Source of the DNA: Patiria miniata
Lineage: Eukaryota; Echinodermata; Asteroidea; Valvatida; Asterinidae
Direction of reading: 5' to 3'
NCBI RefSeq assembly: GCF_015706575.1
Contig: NW_024037054.1
Location: forward strand, 1,488,001-1,552,000
Length of the DNA: 64,000 nucleotides
Each line of letters begins with the position of its first letter. The first letter of the stretch is position 1. The position numbers and the translations under genes are program-made. Under the pieces are notes generated by a model, which had not been told where the DNA came from, made no database searches, and saw only the letters and a list, made by a program, of their open reading frames with translations. This document shows positions 24,240 through 35,100 of this stretch, piece by piece.

Positions 24240-24510
24240 CCGACAGCCATATGTTCCGACTCCTCAACCTACGTTTCGACATCCCTATGTTCCGACTGCA
24301 CATATTCTTATCGCTACCCTTAACCCTAACCCTAACCATCACCGGGAGTAACACAATCGTATGTACAGGTTGTCGGAACATTATAGGGTTGTCGGAACTG
24401 GGCGTCGGAACATAGGTTGAGTTGTCGGAACATAGGGGAGTCGGAACATAGGTGTGTCGGAACATAGGTTGAGTTGTCGGAACACAGGGGTGTCGAAACA
24501 TATAAAACAG
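24240..24510. repeat. Inverted minisatellite 'gtcggaacatagg' around a telomere-like run
   Basis: On the right, five or six units of 'gtcggaacatagg(tt)' with short linkers; on the left, two inverted units ('tgttccgac', 'ctatgttccgac'). Between them, near 24,330-24,350, is 'cttaaccctaaccctaacc', about three units of the animal telomere repeat. Confidence 0.75.
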
Positions 24511-24617
24511 TCACCCACATAAACCCAACATTACGGCCACAGCTCCAGCTTTGTTGTCACATCGTATATCCTCGCCTGCTCAGGCAGTCCTCACTCCTTT
24601 CTAATAAACGCGGAGTG

Positions 24618-24938
24618 TTACACGGTTACGATGCCATCACCTCGGCGTAATTGCAGCCTACTCGAGTAGCCCTTTAGGCAATGAAATTCAATCGATGTCA
24701 TGTCCTTAATTACAAAGTCAATATCCGTTACTGGTGGGTACCAGTTGTCTTCAATTGCAGCTTGACGGCTATTTTCACGATTCACGTTCTGAAGACATTT
24801 GGCAACTTGCATTTTATAAACAAGACAGGAACCCAAATTGAAAAATAAACCCCTCGTATCGAGTTGGTCTACAATATTTCCCCCGCCTGACGAAGCCTCC
24901 GATTTGACAAAAATCTGTTTCCATCGTAATGATGACAT
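24618..24938 (-). CDS. Candidate coding frame or exon, unknown function
   Basis: An ATG-initiated frame of 106 residues whose composition looks natural and does not lie in any repeat I can see. It reads 'SSLRWKQIFVKSEASSGGG', later 'KCLQNVNRENSRQAA' and 'NWYPPVTDIDFVIKDMT', ending 'RRGDGIVTV'. An AG/GTGATG donor-like site after 'QLRR' and a pyrimidine-rich AG acceptor inside the frame before 'VAKCLQ' allow an internal exon of about 150 bp instead of a single-exon gene. No signal peptide, membrane segment or family is recognised. It lies downstream of the compact gene at 26.0-26.55 kb on the same strand but past that gene's poly(A) signal, so it would be a separate gene. It could also be a chance frame. 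Confidence 0.3.
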   Translation of the reverse strand: MSSLRWKQIFVKSEASSGGGNIVDQLDTRGLFFNLGSCLVYKMQVAKCLQNVNRENSRQAAIEDNWYPPVTDIDFVIKDMTSIEFHCLKGYSSRLQLRRGDGIVTV

Positions 24939-25974
24939 TGTAGCCCGAATGATAAATTGCTACGGTAACTAAACAAGCACATTTTTATGGATGGTCCACG
25001 TTCACTGAAAAAGAACTCGGCACCCGAGCCAAGTCTGAGTGAGAATTTGTGATTTTTGTTCAGTCTACAGGCTGGATCAGGGCTGAACTTGGGCTGCGTT
25101 TTCAAATTTGATATAGGTTAAGATTTAAATTCGAAAACGGTTCGAAGAGGTTCGTATTTGAATACTCTACTTTTTCCAATGAAGTACATTTTCAGACTTT
25201 CGAGACTTTGTTTTTTAAGGAAACTAAAGTCCGAGAATCATCATCTGTCGACAACTGACGCTTGCACGTTAAGGGCGGCTGTCATAAAATAGCAATAGCT
25301 TATTCAAAATGCTACACTTGAATTTAATAAGCAAGGCAACTTGAGATTGAAACCATGTGGTATTATTCAAGATTCGATAATGAAAAAGGCTATTCTTTGT
25401 TGGACAGTTATACTTGAATCTCAATGGAAAAGAAGAAAAGAAATCTTAACGTTTTTAATTTCTGCACCGAGAACAGAGTCGATGAATTTGCTGTGTATGG
25501 ATCACGCGTGAAAGAGCCGTAGGGTAGAAGGGGGATAATACGGTGTTCACGTTCATGGGTTGTACATGTTTAGGCCAAAAAAATGTATGCAGCACATTAC
25601 CGTCGGGTCCAGCGCCTGATGTCTAAAATTAACTGACAAAGCATATTCATTCACCAATCGAAGACTAGCCGGCTTCCCCCCCCCCCCCCCCCCCGAGGAA
25701 GGCCTGAACATACCGACATCGATACTCCTTGCGCGGTTAAGCATTTTAACTTACAAAATCATAATGATTTTTTTCAGGTTAACTTTGAAAATGAACAAAA
25801 GTATAATGTTTGCAAAGAAAACATGAATTTTGATAGTCTGTTGTGCCTCGTCTCCCTACATCTTCGCCACTCCGTCTGATAGGGCCTAATGCCAGTTAAA
25901 GCCACGCATCATTCGTGGCCACAGACACACAATCAAGGCATCATTGGAGAAACAAAAAGAACACATCAATTGGT
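24939..25974. other. No gene recognised
   Basis: Unique-looking sequence with a poly-C run at about 25,677-25,694. Short minus-strand frames overlap it without a recognisable motif. Confidence 0.4.
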
Positions 25975-25975
25975 A

Positions 25976-25981
25976 TTTATT
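25976..25981 (-). promoter_or_regulatory. Polyadenylation signal AATAAA
   Basis: AATAAA on the minus strand, 72 bp past the stop codon of the compact cysteine-rich gene. The order stop, AT-rich 3' UTR, AATAAA fits a terminal exon. Confidence 0.5.
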
Positions 25982-26052
25982 ATATTTTAAATAAGTTACA
26001 TTTACATCTATATACACCTCGTATATGACATGTGGTTATTGATTGGACGGTG

Positions 26053-26554
26053 CTAGTTGCAACATGAACGGAGGTCAAGAAGTAAATCCGTAGAGTCATT
26101 ATACAGCAACAGATAAATTCTCTGCGATTCAGTGAAAGCTGCTGATTTTGGACAAATAGTAAACTCGCCGGGAAACCATCTACAGACTTTGGTGTCGCAC
26201 TTGGAAGAGAAAAAAAAGAGCATGTCATCGCCAAGGCTGCATGTATAGGTGCCTGTAGTGAATTTGCAAGGTAACGATCAGTCAACGTCGAATATATACG
26301 GGTTGGCAAAGGAACGTCTATGTAGCTCCATTGTGTAACCTACGAAGGCGGCCAAGAACCTGATCGCAATTCAGGGAATCGACAACTCGGAGAAAGCTTT
26401 TTAAGGATGGATCAAGTAACACATTTATGATTAAAAGCTTTGGCATTTCGCGGAAAGCGTGCGATATCGGTATCGTGGCCGGCCGGGCGCATAAAAATGT
26501 GCAGATAACAAGGGGTGTGATCAGTACTCTGGGCAGGTCGATGACGAGTGTCAT
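26053..26554 (-). CDS. Candidate two-exon gene for a small secreted cysteine-rich protein
   Basis: Exon 1 (26,554-26,344) starts at an ATG with A at -3 and encodes a signal-peptide-like N-terminus (hydrophobic core 'VLITPLVICTFLCA', residues 10-23), then 'REMPKLLIINVLLDP' and 'SLNCDQVLGRL'. A GTAGGT donor follows in phase 1. A 91-bp intron with 'tgactgat' as a possible branch site ends at CAG. Exon 2 (26,252-26,053) continues in frame with 'TYTCSLGDDM', 'SSKCDTKVCRWFPGEFTICP' and ends 'DLRSCCN', stop. The product would have 136 residues with seven cysteines after the signal (positions 63, 75, 89, 94, 104, 134, 135). A TATA box lies about 57 bp upstream of the ATG and AATAAA lies 72 bp after the stop. 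No family is recognised; a secreted peptide or cytokine-like role is only a guess. The weak points are the non-ideal donor and the short intron. Confidence 0.5.
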
Positions 26555-26610
26555 CGTGTGTAAAAAAGAACACCTCAAACAAACATATGCCTATCGACCA
26601 CATGACAATA

Positions 26611-26620
26611 CTTATAAATA
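26611..26620 (-). promoter_or_regulatory. TATA box of the compact gene
   Basis: The minus strand reads 'tatttataag'. A start site about 30 bp downstream (near 26,585) would skip the ATG at 26,603 but leave a four-codon upstream ORF before the main ATG at 26,554. Confidence 0.4.
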
Positions 26621-26755
26621 GTCAGTGGCTTAGACGTGACCGACTGGTCCAAAGCGCCATACTTTGCAGATACCTTCTTATAGCCCAAGAGAAGACATCT
26701 AGAAGGGGTGACACCTTGAATTCTTTTGGGAAGAGTGCCTAATTTGCATAAATCG

Positions 26756-27690
26756 TTAAAGGGAATATACATCATTTGCTTTTGCTGTAATTTTCAGAAA
26801 TGGATGGAATTGGGGGGTTGGAAATATATAGCAAATATAGTTACACTGACTTTTTTTTAAGGTTTTGGGTTCGAAAATGCTATAAAAAACAAGAAAAACA
26901 ATCGTTTTCCTGTAGTCTGGTTCCCTGACTCCATATAAGAAGAAACAGGGCAGTTTACATACACTGGGGAATTGTAAGGTCAGCTAGGGAACCGGTCTAG
27001 CTGGCTTGTACCCGTTCATAGGTGTGTAATCGATTGCAAACAAGTGCAATGGTCAATTGGGGCCAGTATTTGAAAAAGCCAGTTTTTTCCAACGCAGGTC
27101 GGCCGACGCCATTTACACCCCTATCATACTGCTTGAAAATAGGCCACATACATATCACCATAGTCCAAAATTTTTTTACCCCCCCCCCAAAAAAACGAGC
27201 CCCCTTTGGTGTGGCACTGCAACACTATGTAAAGTGACTGATTGACTGTAAGTGAATAATAGTCCCAAGCATTCTGTGAAATCGTGGCAACCTGGTATGC
27301 TGTCATTTTCAAGAGAAGTGGAATTTTTGTATCAATTTCCAACGACGGTCAGCCGACCATCGTTGGGAATTTTTTTTGTTTACTGCCCCGGTGCCCCCAG
27401 TTTACCAAATTTAGCTTGATCCACATTTTCTTTGCAATCGGTTACACATCCGTGAGCGGGTGCAAGCCAGCCTCTGGTCAGGTTCCAATGCATGTCTGTA
27501 ATTGCTCCATTTCGTCTGAAGTAGGGTCAGGAAACCAGACTACAAGAACAACTTTTTTTTGGTTTTTTTTCCAGCATCTATGAACACAAAATCTTAAACA
27601 GGTATATATTTGCTATAAAACACTAACACCCCCCCCATCTCCATTCATTTCTGAAATTACAACAGCAGCAAATGCTGTGTATTATCTTTT
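26756..27690. mobile_element. Two TTAA-MITE copies in opposite orientation
   Basis: The left copy starts after TTAA (26,756-26,759) with 'agggaatatacatcatttgc', runs through 'gtagtctggttccctgact' and has a decayed centre at 27,085. The right copy is inverted ('ggaaaccagactacaag', 'atttctgaaattacaac', 'agcaaatgctg'), with centre 'caacgacggtcag' / 'ccgaccatcgttg' at about 27,340-27,365. A foreign C-rich piece lies between the copies (about 27,130-27,230). The outer right end has lost its clear TTAA. Confidence 0.65.
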
Positions 27691-28384
27691 AGCCTGTGAT
27701 TTAGTATTAAATCACTGAAGTGTGGTGTGTATTGTATATCAAATTAACAAGTTTGATTTTTTGGTTGTTTTTGTTAAGTTTCTACAGCAAAGAGTGAGAT
27801 GCACTAGCTGACGGTGCTTTTCCAAGATGCATGGAGGACACACATGCCTCATCGGAGTAGTCGTAATAGTGGGTTTCCTGCGCTGGTCGCAGGGGCAAGT
27901 GACTCTACCGTCCAAAGGTGCATGGCAAGCCAGCTGGGGTGGGTTCCACTTAGGCAAACGTTGCCAATGTTCAAAAACAATTTCCCATTTGATCTAAAAT
28001 ACACAAAATATAGCATGTTGGGATAATTTGCTCAAGTGGAACACACCCATGCAGAGTCTACCTTTTAAACTTTTTAGATTTGATTTGGTAAATTTCAAGA
28101 CTATTTCTGTTCATAATGTTGAATTTTCCGAAATTGAAGAAAATATTAGAAGGAAAAAAGGAACCTTTGTAGCTAGTTTCAAATCGTAACTAAACCCCAG
28201 TTAACATTGTTTTGTTTGATTTATGTACATTGTGTAAACAGTAAAACTTTTCCTTATGTTGGCATTTCCAAACATTTGGACTTTCTTTGATTGATTATGA
28301 TAAACAAAATATGAACTCCTAAAGGCAAAGTGTCAGTCTTTGTAGGACAATTCGCAAATTCAAACTAATGCAGGTCCCCCTTAG
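27691..28384. other. No gene seen
   Basis: Unique-looking AT-rich sequence. The missing upstream exon(s) of the collagen gene (signal peptide) could lie here or further left, but no convincing start with a donor of the required phase was found. Confidence 0.35.
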
Positions 28385-28387
28385 GCC

Positions 28388-28570
28388 ATGCAACTGAGGG
28401 GTGGGGGTGGGGGTATTGCGACTCCCCACCCCCCTCTACTAGATCAACTAATGTGGTTCAACCATGGAGGAAGGAATAGTCTATTCCTTCCTCCATGGTT
28501 CAACTGAGGGGTGGGGGTGGTGGGGGTATTGCGACTCCCCACCCCCCTCTACTAGATCAACTAATATGGT
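28388..28570 (+). repeat. ~112-bp tandem duplication joined by a perfect palindrome
   Basis: 'caactgaggggtgggggtgg' … 'ctactagatcaactaat' occurs twice (from about 28,388 and 28,500). Between the copies, 28,460-28,479 ('aaccatggaggaaggaatag') and 28,481-28,500 are exact inverted copies separated by one base. Confidence 0.85.
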
Positions 28571-29090
28571 TCCAAAAAGGTTGATGAATATTTGTCCAGC
28601 TCCACACCACAAACTAACCAAACAAATTTGTTTTGCTATTTTCTGATGGATACTTTGCCAACTATACCGTTCAGATTCAGCACACCATTGTTAAGCCATG
28701 CTATCCACAGTGGAATATAAACTATAACATGTTTTTTCAAATCATGTAACATATTTATTCATTCACGTGATATGTGTATGCATGTGTATTACGGTCAATG
28801 ACTTTACTAGTCGGCAGTAGATGTATTTCCATCATACCCCTTTTAAACTGTTCAACCTATGATGATCCTTTTTGCTCACCTCATAAAAAAAACCCAAACT
28901 AACGAACAAACACCCCAACAAACAACCCAAAAACAAAAATGGTGCTTTTTATATCACACTATATGTCGCCTGCCCCAAGCATTGTCCTTCAAGAAATGAA
29001 CAAAATTCAATGTTTCTTTCTGTACTACAGATTATCCCAAAGGCTAATCCAATAACACTTAATTGGATAATGTTGCTTCTATTCCGTTAG

Positions 29091-29179
29091 ATTACTGTGA
29101 ATACCAGGGCCAGATTATACCAGCTGGGTTGAAGAAAATTGCCCTGAAGGCAGATCCATGCATACGATGCCGCTGCATG
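29091..29179 (+). CDS. Collagen exon 1: first half of VWC domain
   Basis: The acceptor 'attccgttag' is followed by 89 bp reading (phase 2) '[15 protein letters not shown]' then '[13 protein letters not shown]', and a GTGAGA donor in phase 0. Four cysteines in the order YC, DPC, C, C, with the 'C-x-Y-x-G' opening, are the N-terminal half of a von Willebrand factor type C domain. Two codon bases come from an unseen upstream exon. Confidence 0.85.
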
Positions 29180-32100
29180 GTGAGATTAATCAAGCTCTGG
29201 TGTACTTTGGATTGTTTTAATTCCCAGTGAAAAAGGGGAATTATTTAAAAGAGATTTTGCAGATTCTGTTACACAAGCAAAATCAGTTTCATAGTCTGAA
29301 ATTTCTTTTTATGTCAAACTGGCAGCATATACAGGGTGATAAAAAAAACCAAACCTAAATGGCAGGACCAATTTTTGAAGGAGGGTTTGCCTGTGGCACT
29401 TTCAAAATGTAGGATATGAAAGCCCAATTAAGGAGCTTTCTTTTAGTACAAAAATCATTCAAATCACTCATGTACTTCTCAAGGTACAAACTGTTGAACA
29501 CGGACACCGTTTTTAAAGTTCTGTCCATGGATCACAAAAAAGGTAAGTTTTCTTTCAGCAAAACAAAAACATGCATCCCTATGAGAATTGTTTTCATTTT
29601 GCTGAAAGAACACTTGATTTTTTTGTGATCCGTGGACAGCACTTTAAAACGGTGTTTGTGTTCAAAATCCTGTAGCTCGAAAAGTACATGAGTGATTTTT
29701 AATGATATTTGTACTAAAAGAAAGCGTAATGACTGGGGTTTTTATCCTAGATTTTGAAAGTGCTACAGACAAAACTTCACTTATTGCCATTTGGGCTTTG
29801 TTTTTTGACTCACCCTGTATTGAATAATTTTGCTAGATAACACCTAAACCCATAAAGTAGAAGGAAAAAGTGTGACAAATCTGTTAAAAAGAATTGTCTA
29901 ATCAACAGGCATATTCAAAATAGCATTAAATCTTAGACTGTTTTCATTGCTCATTGTGAGATATTGAGGATCTTTTCTTTTTCAATCCTTTCAACAAAAG
30001 GGGGCACTGTGGCCCCAAGATTTGATTGTGGTTTTTATGACTGCTATTATTTCACCAATCTCCACTCTTACGTAGAAAGGAGAACTAGAATGTCGGACCA
30101 AGATCTGTCCAGAATTAAAGTGTGACCAACAAATCAGAAAGCCCAGTAAATGTTGCCCAAAGTGCAAATGTAAGTATATTTATTAAAATCATTAACAAAA
30201 CAGTCCTAAAACCTAAAATTCCATGTGATTTTTCACACACCCGAGGGAGTTAGGGTTAATAAAGATATCACTTTCAGTTTTCTCTTGCTGTCCTCTGTTT
30301 TGGGGTTTTCTTAAGAAACATGTTGATTATATGGTACAGTCTAACAATTTTCACAATTCCTCTAAATGTACTCTTTGGGAGGACAGTGTTATCATCAAAA
30401 GTTGTACCTGAGGTTAGATCATGGCAAGAATGGAACCAGAACAACATTTAGTCCAATCTTTGTCCAAGGCAAATTTGATCCCCCAAAAAGTGGGTAAAAA
30501 ACCTTAGGGTGTGGGGTTCGAGGCCTGCTCAAGGGCTCAAATTTGTTTGGATTCTAGATGCTCTGTGGTGCAATCTGAGAATCTCGGACCCCTTGAACCA
30601 TTTTTTTTAAGGAAAAGATGGTGGCGTATGCAGTGCCTTCCTTTATTGCAAGACACTTTAAAAACAACAACACTTGTTGTTTTTTTTTTTTTGGGGGGGG
30701 GGGGGCGGCATGGCCCACGTTGCCCCCCCTCCCCAGATCCACCCTTGCAATGGATCATAGAGACATTTGAATGTTTACCTCATTTTTCAACTCCTATTTC
30801 TAGTCAAAATTATACTATCGCATATAGGCTAGCGATTCCTTGTGATGCAAAACCGAAATTTACAAAGTTTGGTGAGGGTAGGATTAGCTTAAGTTAGGGT
30901 TAGGGTTAATTAAAATTATGAATTGTTTTGTGTGCACAAGTCTATGGGAATGTGTACCATTTTCTTTAATTGTGGTTTTGCCCTAATCAGTATTTAAAAA
31001 AGGCCACCACCCAAGTAAGAAATTGTCTGTTATCTTGTTTTTTTCCCAGTCCCACTTTTAAACAAAGAGCAAGGCACTACCAAATTATTGAACAATGTAG
31101 CAGTGAGAATGGGTCTTGATATCACATCTGATGGCATCAATCAAGTCGTCACCCTCCGACTCCCTCCACCTCCAATGATCCCACCTCCACCACCATCTGC
31201 ACTGGCTGCTGAACTGGGCAACAATACTGAGACTCGCCCCATTGTCATGACAACGACAGAAACTATTCCTGTGGAAGCAACGATTATACCCCCCATAGTG
31301 ACAAGAATGACGAGAGCACCCCCTACACCTCCTCCCACACCCCCTCCGCCAGTTCCTGACATCAACAAAACAAAGGTGAGTTCAAGATTTATAAACAATT
31401 TCTTTTATTTCCAGATCCTGAACATTTTTGTACTTGTATGTTTTTTAATAAATGACGCTTCGTGCCAATCAGTGACTAAGATAAGTTTCAAGAGCACCAG
31501 GAAAAAAAATTAAGTTAAATTGAGGTCACTGTAATAATTAACCCTGTCACAATGCTCATAAGCGGCTTTGCAACCATCTGTACAAGAAGACTCCACAATT
31601 TTTAAAAAGGTAAAATAACATCATTGTTAATGGCTGTCCCAGACCACCTTGTTCATGGTACCGGTAACTAGTTGGCTGTTATAGAAATGATAGTAACCTC
31701 TCAGAGTCTGATTTTGTTAAGCATGACGTAGCTTGCGAGGTCATCAGGACCTCTTCATTCAGCGTTGTGGCTAAATCCCTCCGCTCACGTGACCACCTTT
31801 GGGGCACAACTCTGAAAAAAGAGGTCGTGATGACCTCGTAAGCTACAAAATCAGACTCTGAAAGGTAACTATTATTTCTATATCAATATGACAGAGTCCA
31901 ATATCAGTATCCATGCTGCTAGTTGGCTGTTGTATCTGATCTGATCTACGAGAAAATTCTGCTAATTTAACACCCCCACTTGAAACGTTAGTTTTGGCCA
32001 CTTCACTGCCGATTACAAAATGACCTATAATGATTTATTGTATTTGTTTTGGACATTATTTCTATTTGATTTGATATGTGGCTAAGTAGTATATATTCAT

Positions 32101-35100
32101 TGAAAAGTTTACAAAACTGCTATCTGATGTCTTGTAGAAATACACAAGCTTTCAGTTTGCTTTCGATATGCAAAATTCTGATTTTCCTTTGCTTTGTAGT
32201 GGCAATGCATTGCAATATCCTTGTTTTCACACTGCATGAATTTTGTTAAAATATGTTTTTTCAATACATATTTTTTATTTTGCTCATGGCAAGAAGACTA
32301 CCCCATCCCCTGAGCCCTCACCCAAAGCCACTCCGAGACCTAAACCCAATGATGCACGGAAAATGTGGTGTTCCAAAGTCAAGCCAGGCGAGCAAGGGGT
32401 CAAAGTTGATCGTGGGGCCCTTGGGACCCCAGGCATGCAGGTGCTTTTACTTTAATCTTGTCACAAAAGCATGAATTCCTTTTCATTCTATTTTTCGGGG
32501 CATAAAAACTGCTAAAGACTAATTCGGCGACAGCCATTTTCTGAGGTGGCACTGTACGTGGTGGCGCCAGGGTGGCGTGAGTCATGCTCAGGTAGTATGC
32601 ATGCACTCCGGGCTCCTACGTCCAATTGTTTTACCAAAATGCGTGCGCGCCGCATTTTTAAGAATGCATGCGGCATGCGTGTGACCGTGGCACCACCTGA
32701 AAAAATTGCTTCCAATTTTGTTTACCAGATTACAATATAAAGCGGAGTCTTTGAACTATGTCGAATAATAACATTAAAAAGGCAATCAAACTCTGTTAAA
32801 ATTGTTAAAAAATATAGACGTAGAACTATAACAAGATCCGTTATGTGTAGTGTACTGACATGCTTTCCCAGCACGATCTCGTGGGGCAAAAGTTGTGATA
32901 AGGGGACTTTCATCTCCACGTTTTAGTATGCATACTTTTATGTCTGTGAATGTATTTTTTGGCCTGTATCTATTTTATTTTGATTTTCGTTTTGAAATTT
33001 GCTCTATTTTTTTCCCATGCTGATTTTTTTTTTAGCTCACATTGCAGTTGCGAGATGTTGAAAACCTCAGAAGGCTATGCCTTAACGTATCTCATTCAAA
33101 ATAAAATGTCATTTGTATTGCTAAAAAAAACCCCTATATTTCGGGATGAACATAAAAAATAGCATGGACGTTTTTATCAGTGTGCTCTGATGAAACATTA
33201 ATGAAACGTTTCTGTGTGCGCTGCATTTCAACTTTTTGAATGAAAACATCTCCTACGTTTTTCGAATTCTCTTAACACTTGCCAGGATTTTTCCCCCTTT
33301 ATCATACCCCAGTTGTGCACACAAATTTAGGCTATTGCAAATTGTTCAGTTTGTCAAATACATGGAGATATATTGGCGGAATGCATGCACATGACTCCCT
33401 TTCATTAAAGATACTCACACAAATTTTGTCAGTGGCAATATTTGTTTTAGATAAGCAACCACAGTAAGGTATTCTCTTCGAAAAAGGACAATTTTGTAAT
33501 GCAGTTCAAGTTCTTCACAATTTTCCATCAAAGGATTTCTTCGTTTTGTTATCAACATATTTAATGGTGATCAATAGTCCTTTTCTTGACATTCTACAAC
33601 ATGTCCATCTCATTATGTTGGTTATGAAATCACCTAGTATATTTATGGTAAAAATAAATAAATAACATTAGCCAGTCACCATTACTGAAAAGCAGGCATG
33701 GTCACGTTTCATGCTATATCTTATGGCAATCATTTGTAATAAGCAATGCATAAAAGTAAATCCCTGATGAAAAATCACTGGCTATGTGTAAGGGATAATT
33801 CAATTAGCTGTTGAAGTACCCTTCAGAATTTATTCATGGGCATGGGCGACAGCTACAACATGACCTTCAACCTCTTGCTGGATCAAATTATCATGTATGA
33901 ATGCTGATATACAATATACTCATAAAACTCCTTTCTTTCCATTAGCAAAGGGAAATGGATGAACATTTCCAACATTCAGAGATTTTGTTTCAGTTTTTAG
34001 TTTTTCATTTGTGTTTTTTTTTCAAATGCCGTCTCTGGCTTTTTAAAAGACTGCAATGAATATTTCCAATATTTTAAAAACTTTCTTTGATTAAAAATAG
34101 TTGTTTTTAAATTCATGTTTGCATGATAACTGAATGAATTCAGTTTTGATATTTACAACAATTCTACACCAGTTACGAGGACATTACTTGATTAGCATGA
34201 TTTCCTCTTTCACAAACATCTTTCTCTCTGTCATGCACGGTGTACAAAAACATATAATAAGTGTTGTTTATTTCCAAACAGGGTGCACCTGGTACAGTTG
34301 GCCCAACAGATCCACCTGCTTCAAAAGGGAATCCAGGGGAACCAGGGCGCAGAGTAAGTTAACAAATATTGAAATTAAAGCTCATCCCTAAATAACACTG
34401 GGTCCCTTGGTTGAAACATAAAAAAGGGAATATTGGGTAAATAGGGAATCAATTATGTGTGTGCGTGTGTGTATTAAATATATCACACATTTACCTGGTA
34501 GCTAAGCGGGGGGGGGGGGGGGGGGGGGGGCCCACTGGACATTCGGCATCCTGAGAAAAGCACAGCCATATGAGCTACCATGATTAGCTGAAAGAACATA
34601 AAGTCCCTTTTTCCGCGATTTTGTGCTATTTTCCACCTAAAACCCTTTTTTTTCACAAGTGGCTGTTTATTTTAATGTCCGTGTAAAGCAATAGCAGTAG
34701 TTATTGTCTAACATTAACCATGATATAGGTTTTGAACAGCGCCCCCATGGAAAGATGGTGTCCAACCCCCTCCCCCATTCGATTTTACGGAGTTCGCGTG
34801 TCTGATGACAAAAATCTGGCGACCTTTCAGCCAGCACACATGAAATTTTTGGGCGCCCCTCCATTGTAACCTCAAGCACCCCCGGCCCCCCCCCCCTAGG
34901 ATGAGAACCCTGGCTACACCGCTGATGAGCAAGTTTGTCTACATGTATGTCCAAAATTAGGCATACCCCTGTATTAAAGTACGTACGTTATTGCATACTT
35001 GCAAGAATTCTAGACTTATTTGGGGGTATACGAATTGAGTAAAAAAGAAATGGCACAATATCAGCCATACAAATAAAAAAAGGCTGACCATTTGTTCATC

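Noticed and set aside
31141-31398. Gly/Val-rich minus-strand frame
   Set aside because: Mirror of the Pro/Thr-rich collagen exon on the plus strand.
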